Assembly: GCA_025454795.1 (NCBI GenBank)
Contig: JALONT010000001.1
Coordinates: 128,947 to 192,946, forward strand
Source of the DNA: Bacteroidales bacterium
GTDB taxonomy: Bacteria > Bacteroidota > Bacteroidia > Bacteroidales > VadinHA17
Reading direction: 5' to 3'
DNA: 64,000 nucleotides
Under the pieces are notes generated by a model. It did not search any database. It had not been told where the DNA came from and saw nothing but the letters and a program-made list of their open reading frames with translations. Both the position numbers and the translations under genes were made by a program. Of this stretch, positions 28,906-37,759 are shown in pieces (position 1 is the stretch's first letter; every line of letters begins with the position of its first letter).

Positions 28906-30162
28906 CTATTTCACCTTGTAAAGATCCTCTTTCTTTACGATCTCGATCAGAGTACTGTCAGATAATTTCTTGCTTATTGCGCTGAATGGTGATGAGATTA
29001 CACGTGCGCTGTCTTCGACACCGGATAATATCTCAATATAGTTGTTATCCTGGATCCCGGTCTTCACGTCTTTTGCAATAGCATAAGTGCCGTCGGTGAC
29101 AAATACCAGGGTCCGTATCTCCTCATCAGAAACAGTTTTTGATACTTTAGTGGTATCTGAACGTGTTGTGACTGACTGTATCGGCACTGTCAGGATATCA
29201 GGTTTTGATTCAGTCTGGATATCTACTGTGGCAGACATCCCTGGTCTGAAGGGATTAGTACTGTTCAGAGCCAGTTTTTCATATGATTGGGGAATTAAAA
29301 GGATCTTAACGTCAAAGTTTGTTACCTGGTCGGCTGATACGCCTGTAGTTTTTGCGGAGTTAGCAATCTCGGTCACCAGACCTTTGAATTTCTGATCGAG
29401 GTAAGCATCTACTTCTATAAGTGCAGTATCGCCAAGGTTCACTCTTACGATATCGTTCTCATTGACTTCTACCTGGGCTTCCATGCGCGACAGGTCGGCG
29501 ATCCGCATAATTTCAGTTCCGGCCATCAGGTTTGTTCCTGCGACTCTCTCTCCAAGCTCTACAAGCAGCATGGAGACCGTACCTGTCATGGGGGCATAGA
29601 TTGATGTTTTAATAAGATTTTCATTTGCCTCTTTAAGTGAAGCCTCCGTGCTTACCACGGAGAATTTTGCAGCATCAACTTCTGCCTTTGCAACGTTGTA
29701 GGAGGCTTCGGCCTGTTCAAATTCTGATTTGGAAATGGTCTGTTCCCCGTACAGCTGTTTTGTTCTTTTGAATGATAATTCTGCCTGGGTAAACTGGGCT
29801 TCAGCCTGTGCAAGTCGGGCCCGTGCAGAGCTGATGGCTGCAATTGAGCGATCTTTCTGTGATATGTAAATATCAGGCTTGATCCTGAGCAGGAGCTGTC
29901 CCTTATCGACATTGTCACCTTCTTTTACTGTAAGCTCAACAATTTCACCTGAAACATCAGGAGTTATTTTTACTTCCTTTTCTGGTTGTATTTTGCCATT
30001 GGCAGTTATTGTCTCGGTTATCAGGCGTTTTTCGGCATATTCAACTACAACTTTAACTGTGGCTGCTTTACCAAACCAACCGGCTTTTTTACCAATAACT
30101 GCAAAGATCAGAAGAACTACAACTACCGGAATCAGGATCTTTAATAACTTATTGCTTTTCAT
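28906..30162 (-). CDS. Periplasmic adaptor (membrane fusion) protein of a tripartite efflux system
   Basis: A 418-aa HlyD/MacA/AcrA-type adaptor. One N-terminal transmembrane helix (about 7-24), then a lipoyl half-motif, a coiled-coil hairpin rich in Ala/Glu/Gln (about 100-180), a second lipoyl half (YAPMTGTVSMLLVELGERV) and beta-barrel. The features fit MacA-like adaptors. It sits 24 bp downstream of the TolC gene. The expected ABC or RND inner-membrane pump gene is not adjacent; tsaB follows instead, so the pump must be encoded elsewhere. Confidence 0.9.
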   Translation of the reverse strand: MKSNKLLKILIPVVVVLLIFAVIGKKAGWFGKAATVKVVVEYAEKRLITETITANGKIQPEKEVKITPDVSGEIVELTVKEGDNVDKGQLLLRIKPDIYISQKDRSIAAISSARARLAQAEAQFTQAELSFKRTKQLYGEQTISKSEFEQAEASYNVAKAEVDAAKFSVVSTEASLKEANENLIKTSIYAPMTGTVSMLLVELGERVAGTNLMAGTEIMRIADLSRMEAQVEVNENDIVRVNLGDTALIEVDAYLDQKFKGLVTEIANSAKTTGVSADQVTNFDVKILLIPQSYEKLALNSTNPFRPGMSATVDIQTESKPDILTVPIQSVTTRSDTTKVSKTVSDEEIRTLVFVTDGTYAIAKDVKTGIQDNNYIEILSGVEDSARVISSPFSAISKKLSDSTLIEIVKKEDLYKVK

Positions 30163-30186
30163 GATAATCTACCTTATGATGTGAAT

Positions 30187-31563
30187 TTATTGATTCAGAT
30201 TTAGTGGTACCCCTTTGTAAAAATCGAGGACTTTTGTTTTGAATATGTACTCATATTTTGCCTGCGACATGTCCGACTGGGCATTTAAAAGCTGTGTCTT
30301 CGCAGCATTATAATCGACCGGAGTAATCATACCGACATTGAATTTCTGCTCGGTATACCTGAATGACTCCTCCATTGAAGTCACTGCCTTTATGCTGGCA
30401 TTATATTTTTTAAGAGCGGCAACAGCATCTGCATAGGCCTGCTGGATATTCTTGTAGAGCTGTTTCTTTGTTCCATCAAGTGCATACCGGCTATTTTCAT
30501 TTGCAAGTTTTGAATTTGAAATGTCTTTATTAACCTGCCACCCGTTAAGGATTGGTATATCAAGTGAAAAACCGATTCCATAGTTTATATTATCATTTAC
30601 CTGGTCCTGGAATGTATATTTTCCATAGATGGGATCTCCTGTTCCGGGATCCAATCCCAGAAGTTTTTTTCTTATGCTGGAATATCCTGTACTGAATGAA
30701 TGGTTCATCGAAAGACGCGGACTTCTGCCTCCCTGTGACGTTTTAAGGTCAAACTGGCTTGCTATCAGCTTATATTCAGAGCTTTTTATTTCAGGTCTTG
30801 TTTCTGATGCAACCTTAAATATTTCATCAATATTTCCGGTAATTATCGAATTTGAATCAACAAGAATATCAGGAACTATAACCTCAAATCCTTCAGGTGT
30901 TTTAAGCTCCAGCAACTGGGTAAGGTTCAGAAGAGAAATATCGAGCTGATTTTTAAAGTTAATATGCTGGAGTTCCTCCTGGGCTGCCTGGGATTGAATT
31001 TGTAAGAGATTTCCACGTGCGACACTTCCGGCATCTACCAGTTTTTTTGTTTTTTCTATCTGCTGAAGTGTTATCCCAAGCTGATTTCCTGCTGCTGAAA
31101 CCAATTCTTTATTGAGAAGAATCTGCAGGTAGCCAAGGGCTACATTCAATGAAATATTGTCACTTATATTCTTCAGATCTTCCTGGCTTGCAAGCAGGTC
31201 GTATTTGTTCTTTTGTATTGTATTATAGTTTTGAAGTCCACTGAAAAGTGGAAGGCTGCCTCCAAAATAGAACTGGTCTGACTGACCATTCTGGTCTACG
31301 TATTGATAGGTCTGCTGGTCCAGCGTCCGGTTAAAGGAATAATTGTGTGATGCCGAGCCATTAAGTGTAGGCAGCAATTTAAGCCTGGCAAGATCCAGGG
31401 TATTCTTCTGAAACTCTGTCTGAATAACCTGTTGCTTTATCTGAATATTATTTTCAATGGCATATTTAATGCACTCCTCGAGAGTCCATACCTTCTTCTG
31501 GGGCCAGCCAGATTCCTGGAATAACAGGAACAAAACTGTTATGAAGAATAGAATCTTTTTCAT
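30187..31563 (-). CDS. TolC family outer-membrane efflux protein
   Basis: A 458-aa protein with signal peptide about 1-21, then 'WTLEECIKYAIENNIQIKQQ', the usual first helix of TolC-like trimers, and a second repeat (for example 'FDLKTSQGGRSPRLSMN'). It would form the outer-membrane duct for the adaptor encoded next. It is the first gene of a possible six-gene transcript. Confidence 0.92.
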   Translation of the reverse strand: MKKILFFITVLFLLFQESGWPQKKVWTLEECIKYAIENNIQIKQQVIQTEFQKNTLDLARLKLLPTLNGSASHNYSFNRTLDQQTYQYVDQNGQSDQFYFGGSLPLFSGLQNYNTIQKNKYDLLASQEDLKNISDNISLNVALGYLQILLNKELVSAAGNQLGITLQQIEKTKKLVDAGSVARGNLLQIQSQAAQEELQHINFKNQLDISLLNLTQLLELKTPEGFEVIVPDILVDSNSIITGNIDEIFKVASETRPEIKSSEYKLIASQFDLKTSQGGRSPRLSMNHSFSTGYSSIRKKLLGLDPGTGDPIYGKYTFQDQVNDNINYGIGFSLDIPILNGWQVNKDISNSKLANENSRYALDGTKKQLYKNIQQAYADAVAALKKYNASIKAVTSMEESFRYTEQKFNVGMITPVDYNAAKTQLLNAQSDMSQAKYEYIFKTKVLDFYKGVPLNLNQ

Positions 31564-31888
31564 CGTTATTTATTTGAATAACTGCGACCGGGATCAAAAT
31601 TCAATTATAAATACGTAAATTCTCATCCGGTGCTGCATTTCTTTGTTTAAATCCTTATAAAAAATAAGGTTACGAAGATAATTATAATCTTAGTTTTAAG
31701 GAGTGATTTTCCTGAAAAGATGATATACAGTCACTATTTTAATGAACATACCGACACTGAGACATACATTATTGTCAGGTCATTTAAACAATATTTTTAA
31801 ATTCAGAGGCTGGTTTAAAAAACAAATTTCTGTTTTTATGCAGTAAACATTAACAAAATTCGTTAAAAGGTCAGATTTTATCAAATAT

Positions 31889-31920
31889 TTTTGACACAAA
31901 AGCTAAATTAACTATCTTGT
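31889..31920 (+). promoter_or_regulatory. Candidate promoter of fba
   Basis: TTTTG (31889-31893) and TATCTTGTG (31913 onward) fit the Bacteroidota -33 TTTG and -7 TAnnTTTG boxes with one shift and a 19-bp spacer, about 26 bp before the ATG. The remaining 31564-31888 gap is AT-rich and shows nothing further. Confidence 0.5.
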
Positions 31921-31945
31921 GCGCCCTATATAAAACCAATAAATT

Positions 31946-32917
31946 ATGTTACATTATAAAGAATTAGGATTAGTAAATTCGAAGGAATTATTCAGGAATG
32001 CTGTCAGGGGAGGCTATGCCATACCGGCTTTTAATTTCAACAATCTTGAACAGTTGCAGGCTATCATCAGCGCCTGTGTAGAAACTAAATCTCCTGTGAT
32101 CCTGCAGGTATCAAAAGGTGCACGTAAATATGCGAACCAGACCCTGCTCCAGTACCTTGCAAAAGGTGCAGTAGAATATGCAAAAGAACTTGGTTATGCA
32201 ATTCCGATAGTTCTCCATCTTGACCATGGTGATTCATTTGAGACATGCCAGTCATGCATTGAGACCGGTTTTTCGTCAGTGATGATTGATGGTTCACATT
32301 TCCCTTATGAAGAGAACGTGAGGTTAACAAAACAGGTTGTGGAGTATGCACATAAGTTCGATATTACAGTAGAAGGCGAGCTTGGTGTATTGGCAGGTAT
32401 CGAGGATGAAGTTTCATCAGAGCATACGTCTTACACAAGACCCGAAGAAGTTGAGGATTTTGTCAGGAAAACCGGAGTTGACTCATTAGCCATATCAATA
32501 GGAACATCACATGGTGCTTTTAAATTCAAGGTTAAACCGGGAGAGCTTCCACCTCCTTTACGTTTTGATATACTCGAGGAGTGCGAAAGAAGAATCCCTG
32601 GTTTCCCAATTGTTCTTCATGGTGCATCTTCTGTACCACAGGATATTGTCGCGGAGATCAATAAGTATGGAGGGAAGATGGAAAATACAGCCGGCGTATC
32701 TGAAGATCAGTTGCGCAGGGCTGCCAAATCAGCAGTTTGCAAAATAAACATCGACAGCGATGGCCGTCTTGCCATGACCGCAGCTATCCGTAAGGTATTT
32801 GTTGAGAAACCAGGAGAATTTGATCCGCGTAATTACCTTGGTCCTGCCCGCGAAAAGCTGAAAGAACTTTATAAACATAAAGTCGTAAATGTACTTGGCA
32901 GCGCCGGGAAAGCTTAG
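31946..32917 (+). CDS. fba: Class II fructose-bisphosphate aldolase
   Basis: This zinc-dependent aldolase interconverts fructose 1,6-bisphosphate with glyceraldehyde 3-phosphate and dihydroxyacetone phosphate. In the 323-aa sequence the zinc site begins with HLDHGDS, followed by EGELGVLAG and the phosphate-binding 'LAISIGTSHG' and LHGASS motifs. The length and motifs fit the class II B type. It is a single-gene unit with its own promoter and terminator. Confidence 0.95.
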   Translation: MLHYKELGLVNSKELFRNAVRGGYAIPAFNFNNLEQLQAIISACVETKSPVILQVSKGARKYANQTLLQYLAKGAVEYAKELGYAIPIVLHLDHGDSFETCQSCIETGFSSVMIDGSHFPYEENVRLTKQVVEYAHKFDITVEGELGVLAGIEDEVSSEHTSYTRPEEVEDFVRKTGVDSLAISIGTSHGAFKFKVKPGELPPPLRFDILEECERRIPGFPIVLHGASSVPQDIVAEINKYGGKMENTAGVSEDQLRRAAKSAVCKINIDSDGRLAMTAAIRKVFVEKPGEFDPRNYLGPAREKLKELYKHKVVNVLGSAGKA

Positions 32918-32954
32918 GGATAATACATAAAGTTGTCAATACCGTAATATACAC

Positions 32955-32983
32955 AAAGCCAGTCTTTTATGGACTGGCTTTTA
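32955..32983 (+). terminator. Rho-independent terminator of fba
   Basis: AAAGCCAGTC (32955-32964) pairs with GACTGGCTTT (32972-32981), followed by TTAATTT, 38 bp after the fba stop. Confidence 0.88.
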
Positions 32984-33070
32984 ATTTATGTTTAAAAACT
33001 GTCACCGGCAGGACGTCCATGTGATGTTCCTATTTCATATTTTAGCCGTCAGATAAGCTTACTTCAGGAA

Positions 33071-33310
33071 GTGAGGCATTTAGTATATAAAGAGGATCAT
33101 TTACGGCGTACCAACAGGCTCTCTGTAATGCTGAACAACCGGGAGATGAGAGCCCTTGGAATATATTGCACCCGGTACCGGGTAAAGAATAAATCAGAAT
33201 TTTTAAGGGAGACAGTCATGAAAGCCATTCTGAAAAGGTTCGAGGAGGAACATCCCACCTTATGGGAGGAACCAGAACCAACTCTTTTTAATCAGGATGC
33301 GACTAAATAA
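33071..33310 (+). CDS. Small ribbon-helix-helix-like protein
   Basis: A 79-aa product with a basic strand (RTNRLSVMLNN) followed by helices 'REMRALGIYCTRY' and 'NKSEFLRETVMKAIL', the pattern of ribbon-helix-helix DNA-binding proteins. The start is a GTG at 33071; the frame is open further upstream but has no ATG. It might be an antitoxin-like or mobilisation-type RHH regulator, but no toxin or relaxase is adjacent. It lies 110 bp before the SiaC-like gene. Confidence 0.55.
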   Translation: MRHLVYKEDHLRRTNRLSVMLNNREMRALGIYCTRYRVKNKSEFLRETVMKAILKRFEEEHPTLWEEPEPTLFNQDATK

Positions 33311-33419
33311 AATTTGTATTATAGCCTACATTTTTTAATTTTACGAACTGAGAAAGTTAATTTCAGCAGTCCGGAATTGATATTGAACACAAGCTTATTT
33401 TGGAATCAGGAAGAGAGAA

Positions 33420-33842
33420 ATGTACCCTGACAAATTAATTATCGAACCCACAAAAAGATCTCCCTGGATCGTTCTGGAACCGGGCAGGATATTTATCATG
33501 GGAAGATCAATTATTGAAAATCCTTCTGCTTTTTATGAGCCGGGACTCAGGTGGCTGTCAGATTATTCGAAAAGCTGGACAGGAAAAACAAGAATCGATC
33601 TGGGATTTGAGTATATAAATACAGGTTCAATGAAGTGGCTCTATATTCTTCTGAAGCAGATGGCAGAGATCAGGGAAATAGCCGAAAATGTCGTGATAAC
33701 ATGGTATTATGAGGAGGGCGATGATGATATGTGTGAGCTTGGGTTTATTCTCCGGTCGCTTGTTGAGTGCCCGTTCACAATCGTTGAAGTTAATGAGATG
33801 AACCAGAAACTGTATGGAGATTTTCTTGCAAAGAATAAATAG
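33420..33842 (+). CDS. SiaC family regulatory phosphoprotein (DUF1987)
   Basis: A 140-aa single-domain protein of the DUF1987/SiaC family. Key elements are 'IFIMGRSIIENPSAFYEP', EYINTGSMKWLY with the candidate phospho-threonine T68, and WYYEEGDDDM. In Pseudomonas, SiaC is phosphorylated by SiaB, dephosphorylated by the SpoIIE-like SiaA, and activates a diguanylate cyclase. Here no SiaB or cyclase is adjacent, but two SpoIIE-type phosphatases occur in the window (10677 and 25544). Function by analogy is inferred. Confidence 0.85.
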   Translation: MYPDKLIIEPTKRSPWIVLEPGRIFIMGRSIIENPSAFYEPGLRWLSDYSKSWTGKTRIDLGFEYINTGSMKWLYILLKQMAEIREIAENVVITWYYEEGDDDMCELGFILRSLVECPFTIVEVNEMNQKLYGDFLAKNK

Positions 33843-33930
33843 CTAATCCCGTCAGTCAGCCTCTAATAATCAACGGGAGTAAATGCAATCAAAATTTTAT
33901 TTAGTTTTGCAGCGGCAACAAATAAAATAT

Positions 33931-34003
33931 TGACCCATGGTGTAATTGGCAACACGTCGGATTTTGGTTCCGCAGAGTCCTGGTTCGAGCCCAGGTGGGT
34001 CAA
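33931..34003 (+). tRNA. tRNA-Gln (anticodon UUG)
   Basis: The acceptor arms TGACCCA and TGGGTCA pair fully. The D-arm is GTGTAATTGGCAACAC, the anticodon loop is TTTTGGT (anticodon TTG), and the T-arm is CCTGG-TTCGAGC-CCAGG. It is 73 nt long without encoded CCA and is followed by a terminator hairpin. Confidence 0.96.
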
Positions 34004-34028
34004 CAGAAACCGATCTCATTCTTTTTAC

Positions 34029-34066
34029 AACCGCTTAAAATCAAGGATTTCAGGCGGTTTCTTTTT
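34029..34066 (+). terminator. Terminator after tRNA-Gln
   Basis: AACCGC (34029-34034) pairs with GCGGTT (34054-34059) and is followed by TCTTTTTC. The loop is long (19 nt) but the position just after the tRNA fits. Confidence 0.6.
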
Positions 34067-34143
34067 CTACAGGTACTCAAAATGTACGCCAGAACTCATG
34101 GAAAAGGGCACACGACGCAAGACGCAAGGTTAAAACCGAGTGT

Positions 34144-34164
34144 CGTGAGTCGTGAGTCGTAAGT
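34144..34164. repeat. 7-bp tandem repeat, three copies
   Basis: CGTGAGT, CGTGAGT, CGTAAGT occur in tandem, with a related ACGCAAG pair just upstream at about 34114-34128. The rest of the 34067-34410 gap shows no gene I trust. Confidence 0.7.
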
Positions 34165-34410
34165 CTTTTTTACTCCTTGTACTTAAGATAAGCTCAATAA
34201 TTTCAGATGGGAGTTGTTCATTTTGCCATTCTCTTTCTGCGTTTGTCGATTTACCGGTATTTTTCACGGCTTTCAGTGCGTACATCGCTGCTCTTTTGTC
34301 AGATGTCCACCCCGATGTTCTGCAATGAATCTTTTATCTCGCATTTTGTCTTTTGTCGGCTCCCGATTAACGGGCTGGTTTCCATTATTGTCTTAATAGC
34401 CAAAGAAATA

Positions 34411-34791
34411 CTATTTGTTTATTTCAAATTCGATAAGTTCAACCGGTACTCCATTATGTTCAATCATTGCAACCCTTATCCCGTCAGAGTTTGATTCAGG
34501 TTCTGAAATCACATTAAAATCATGGGTAGCAAGTTCATAGTCTATATCCTTGACTTCAAATGCAATATGTGGAACAGTCTGGATTAATTTGCTGACAGGG
34601 CTATCCTTTTCAAATCTCATCCATTCAATTCCAAAAGGGCTGGTGTCAAAGCCGGATACATAAAATTTAAATTTGGGTAAATAGGTTTCCCCGGGCATTT
34701 TCTTTTTCGTGGGAATTCCCAGGTGATGATATTTCCATCCCCAGTCACCAGCGGATATCGGCTGTTCATGATCCAATCTTAGTTTGTTCAT
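34411..34791 (-). CDS. VOC (glyoxalase/dioxygenase-fold) family protein
   Basis: A 126-aa small protein of the vicinal oxygen chelate superfamily. It has 'WGWKYHHLGIPT' at the start of the first beta-alpha-beta-beta-beta module, 'PHIAFEVKDIDYELA' in the second, and a closing glutamate strand 'PVELIEFEIN'. The enzymatic reaction is unknown; the family includes glyoxalase I, fosfomycin-resistance proteins and dioxygenases. The sequence suggests one full VOC domain, probably acting as a dimer. It starts 10 bp after the DUF3795 gene on the same strand. Confidence 0.8.
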   Translation of the reverse strand: MNKLRLDHEQPISAGDWGWKYHHLGIPTKKKMPGETYLPKFKFYVSGFDTSPFGIEWMRFEKDSPVSKLIQTVPHIAFEVKDIDYELATHDFNVISEPESNSDGIRVAMIEHNGVPVELIEFEINK

Positions 34792-34801
34792 TGGAATATT
34801 T

Positions 34802-35218
34802 CTAATTTAAATTTATCTTACAGGCAATACAAAAGGAACGATGAACACTTAAAGCAGACCCGCAATTTGGGCAAGTCCTTCTTTCAGATTCAAAGGAGAG
34901 AAAGTTTTTAATCCCCTTTTCTTTTATCATTAAAAGATTTTCAATAAAACTGGTTTTGTATTTTGTTCTGTACCGTTTATCAAGCTGTTTCAATCTTTTG
35001 CATGGATATTTTTCACACTCATAGCAGAATTTTGAGGTTGTTTTGACAAGGTGAACGCACTTTGGAATTATGCACCGTTGAATTGAAATAGCTTTATCTG
35101 CAGAGTAAATCCGACAGCCGGGGCACCTGTTTTTTTCTCTCAGGTACGCAATACAGGTTCCACAATTCATTCCACAAGGAGCAATCAGGATTTTGTCAAA
35201 TTTTACCAGGGTACTCAT
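34802..35218 (-). CDS. DUF3795 cysteine-rich protein
   Basis: A 138-aa protein beginning with the DUF3795 signature 'IAPCGMNCGTCIAYLREKN', then CPGCR, and ending in a rubredoxin-like pair of CxxC motifs (CPNCG and CIACK). Twelve or more cysteines suggest zinc or iron-sulfur binding. No function is known for the family. It is co-oriented with the VOC gene. Confidence 0.85.
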   Translation of the reverse strand: MSTLVKFDKILIAPCGMNCGTCIAYLREKNRCPGCRIYSADKAISIQRCIIPKCVHLVKTTSKFCYECEKYPCKRLKQLDKRYRTKYKTSFIENLLMIKEKGIKNFLSFESERRTCPNCGSALSVHRSFCIACKINLN

Positions 35219-35276
35219 TGAAAACAGCTTTTATTATAAAAATTTAAGTCAGGAGCGGTCATCTAATTGCCTTTTT

Positions 35277-35400
35277 ACGGCCAGGCAATAAATTGAGATT
35301 GCGTTTCGCCAGCCTTGCTCCGCTACCTTCATCGGCCGCAGGTCGACTTTGGCGACCGAAGGACGAAGCGGCTGTGCGAAGGCGATGCTGGCGTATGGCA
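35277..35400. repeat. Dispersed GC-rich palindromic element, copy 1
   Basis: A GC-rich block (35304-35393) stands out in this AT-rich DNA. It starts CGCCAGCCTTGC and ends GATGCTGGCG, so its ends are inverted repeats, with an internal GGTCGACTTTGGCGACC hairpin. A second copy is at 58711-58800 with about ten differences over 90 bases by eye. The left flank ACGGCCAGGCAATA matches the family of elements that bound gene packages at 46-59 kb. Confidence 0.8.
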
Positions 35401-35494
35401 CGTTTTTATGCAATTTTCAACAAATGCATTAAACTCACAATTTGTTAATGCCTTTGCCCTTTTTTTGACAGAAATATTATTTTAAGGTTGTTGT

Positions 35495-36586
35495 TCAAAC
35501 AGCCATACTCCTTCTGATCGGAGGATCAGGATTATAATCTTCTACAACAAAATCATCAATAGTCAGCTGATCAAAGGGTTTTTTTGTAATGTGTAATTTT
35601 GGTAAAGGTTTGGGTACTCTTGACATTTGTTCAAGAATTGCAGTTACATGATCATATTTTTCTTCATTGCCGTCACTGGGAGCATTTTTATTAATCCAAT
35701 CAACTACTTCTAAATATTCTTCTTTTGCAGAAACATTTCTTATTCTTTTTTGCAGTTCCCTGAAATTATCTCTGTGCCATTGAGTTCTCTTCCCAATACT
35801 GGCATAAAAATGTGAATCTCCGAAAGTATGGATAAATGTTTTAGGAACCATCCCCGCTTCCTGAGCAATTACCTGGGTAAGAGCAGCATAACTGGCTATA
35901 TTAAAAGGAACACCCAGAAATTGATCACAACTTCTCTGGTAAAGTTGCAATTCTAACTCGCCTTCTTCATTAGCAGTTGCCTGATATAAAACATGACATG
36001 GAGGCAAAGACATTTTTGGAGTGTCTCCGGGATTCCATGAATCAACAATATGTTTTTTCCCGGTTGGTTTCTTTCTTAGACCATTTATCAATTGTTTCAG
36101 TTGATCTATTTCAACAAACTCCTCTTTGTCATGATCAAAATATTCCCATCTCCTCCATTGTTTCCCATAAATTGGTCCGGCATCGCCCCATTTTTCTGCA
36201 AACGCAGGGTCTTCTTTTATTCTCTGACCATAATCTTCCATTGCTTTGTCCCAATCAGGAGAATACTTTGCAATACCTTCAGGAAAAATTCCTTCTTTTT
36301 GCATCCCGGGAAGATTGCCCTGAAAAGCATCGGGTCTCCAGATAGGGGCGTTATTGTCTTCAAGATATTTAATATTTGTATCCCCTCTTAAGAACCATAT
36401 TGTTTCATGAAACATAGATCTTGTAGCCATCTTTTTAGTAGTTAATAATGGGTACCCTTCTCTAAGATCATATTCGTTTTGATACCCGAATAAAGAGATA
36501 ATCCCGGATTCTTTGCTTCCCCCTTTAAAATTTGAACGATCAGAGGTTAAAATTGCTTTTGCATGATCTAAATATTGTTGCGCCAT
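35495..36586 (-). CDS. thyA: Thymidylate synthase, enlarged form
   Basis: ThyA methylates dUMP to dTMP using methylenetetrahydrofolate. The catalytic cysteine is C197 in LPPCHVLYQ, and the dUMP site has QRSCDQFLGVPFNIASYA. At 363 aa it is about 100 residues longer than E. coli ThyA (264). Extra segments lie before GPIYGKQWR (about 85-135) and between the folate region and PLPKLHI (about 290-335). Both regions look well formed and the frame is intact. No folA neighbours it. Confidence 0.93.
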   Translation of the reverse strand: MAQQYLDHAKAILTSDRSNFKGGSKESGIISLFGYQNEYDLREGYPLLTTKKMATRSMFHETIWFLRGDTNIKYLEDNNAPIWRPDAFQGNLPGMQKEGIFPEGIAKYSPDWDKAMEDYGQRIKEDPAFAEKWGDAGPIYGKQWRRWEYFDHDKEEFVEIDQLKQLINGLRKKPTGKKHIVDSWNPGDTPKMSLPPCHVLYQATANEEGELELQLYQRSCDQFLGVPFNIASYAALTQVIAQEAGMVPKTFIHTFGDSHFYASIGKRTQWHRDNFRELQKRIRNVSAKEEYLEVVDWINKNAPSDGNEEKYDHVTAILEQMSRVPKPLPKLHITKKPFDQLTIDDFVVEDYNPDPPIRRSMAV

Positions 36587-36925
36587 TTCTTATTCAGTTA
36601 AACATCAATACTATTTACTAAGGATAATTGTAGTCTGGTTATTTTTTTAAAAGTAGTTATTATTCCTGTTTGTTATCAGACTCCAATGTTTACTGAACAG
36701 AAAATTATTAACAAGAGACGTTAATCGTTGTTCTTAAATCACCCACTGCACTAAATTTCTTTATAAGGGCATTATTCAGCTTTGATTATTTGGTTCATTT
36801 TGGTTTCGCCGAGCTCGCCCCTCTAATGCACTCTAATAATAATGTGGCTCACAAATTCGGGTTTCGGTTGTATCAAGACAAAAGAACAGAAACCTTTAAC
36901 ATTTGATATTATCCAGGGAATGCAA

Positions 36926-37015
36926 CATAACGGCCAGGTAATAAAAGGAGGTTGTGTTACCCGACGACAGAACCGGGCATGATCCCGGTACTTTAGCTCA
37001 GCCAGCCGTGTATTT
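36926..37015. repeat. Cassette-boundary-like element in the 36587-37248 gap
   Basis: CATAACGGCCAGGTAATA followed by GGAGGTTGTGTTAC matches the left part of the elements at 46269, 51648 and 58679. An internal hairpin ACCGGG-CATGAT-CCCGGT is present. No clear right-hand GTTAGC box was found, so the element may be degraded. The rest of the 662-bp gap contains no supportable gene. Confidence 0.5.
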
Positions 37016-37248
37016 CTTCACAATAAAGGGAACAGTTAATATATTTGATTTTATAAACTTTTGCCATGACAAAGACAGAATAGTTAAGGAGATTCTTAAT
37101 TTTATAATTTTAGAAAACTTAAGGTTTATTACTTGTAATTACAGTGAATTTTTAAGAATATAATACTGAAAACAGGGTAGTGTTTTTGTGCATCTGGTCA
37201 GTTATAGTCTGGAATATTAAAGAATAATAAAATTTCATTGGTAACTTG

Positions 37249-37713
37249 TCAGGAGGAATCAAGATCGTGTTCTGTAATCCACCTTATGTCATTTATCCCA
37301 TATACAACCTGATATGATTGAGCAATAACCCGAATGAGAGCACAATCCAATGAAAGCATGAATGATTCCATTTCGGGATGCCGCTTCAGATGTGCCTGGT
37401 AAGTTGCTTCATTCTCTTCTATACTGATCTCTTCAGCATGTCCAATAATAGTCAGGACGATGCTTTCCTGCAGATCTTTCATATTAAAATCTCCTTTTTC
37501 AATGAGGAGCGCCACTTTGCTGTTCTGTGCAAGATTTCGATACTTAAGTGTATTCCGATAAGTCGCAAAGATCAGTTGCCCGAATCTTCCATGTGGTGTT
37601 ATCGCTATCAGACTCGTATGTGGCTGTCCATTACTTTCTGTTGCCAGAACAGCGAACCGGCTGGTCTGAAGGACGCCCTCGATATATTCTTTTATTGTGC
37701 TCTGTTTATCCAT
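37249..37713 (-). CDS. Pyridoxamine 5'-phosphate oxidase-like flavin-binding protein
   Basis: A 154-aa split-barrel protein. It opens with IKEYIEGVLQTSRFAVLATE and continues with 'HTSLIAITPHGRFGQLIFAT' and TLKYRNLAQNSKVALLIEKG, the pattern of PNPOx/FMN-binding split barrels. Members bind FMN, F420 or heme; the substrate is unknown. The frame can be read from a TTG at 37770, but that overlaps the end of the upstream gene and the ATG at 37713 begins the fold. It is probably co-transcribed with the SDR/DUF2867 gene. Confidence 0.8.
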   Translation of the reverse strand: MDKQSTIKEYIEGVLQTSRFAVLATESNGQPHTSLIAITPHGRFGQLIFATYRNTLKYRNLAQNSKVALLIEKGDFNMKDLQESIVLTIIGHAEEISIEENEATYQAHLKRHPEMESFMLSLDCALIRVIAQSYQVVYGINDIRWITEHDLDSS

Positions 37714-37759
37714 GTATCTATGAAACTGGTTAGCCTTAATTCTTTGGGTGTTTTGTTCA

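Noticed and set aside
34207-34494. Plus-strand 95-codon frame in the gap after tRNA-Gln
   Set aside because: Its end overlaps the convincing VOC gene on the other strand, composition is Phe/Cys/Ser noise, and no family resemblance.
35301-35400. GC-rich block considered as an RNA gene or CRISPR-like unit
   Set aside because: No spacer-repeat periodicity and no tRNA or known ncRNA features; its second copy at 58711 fits a dispersed repeat better.
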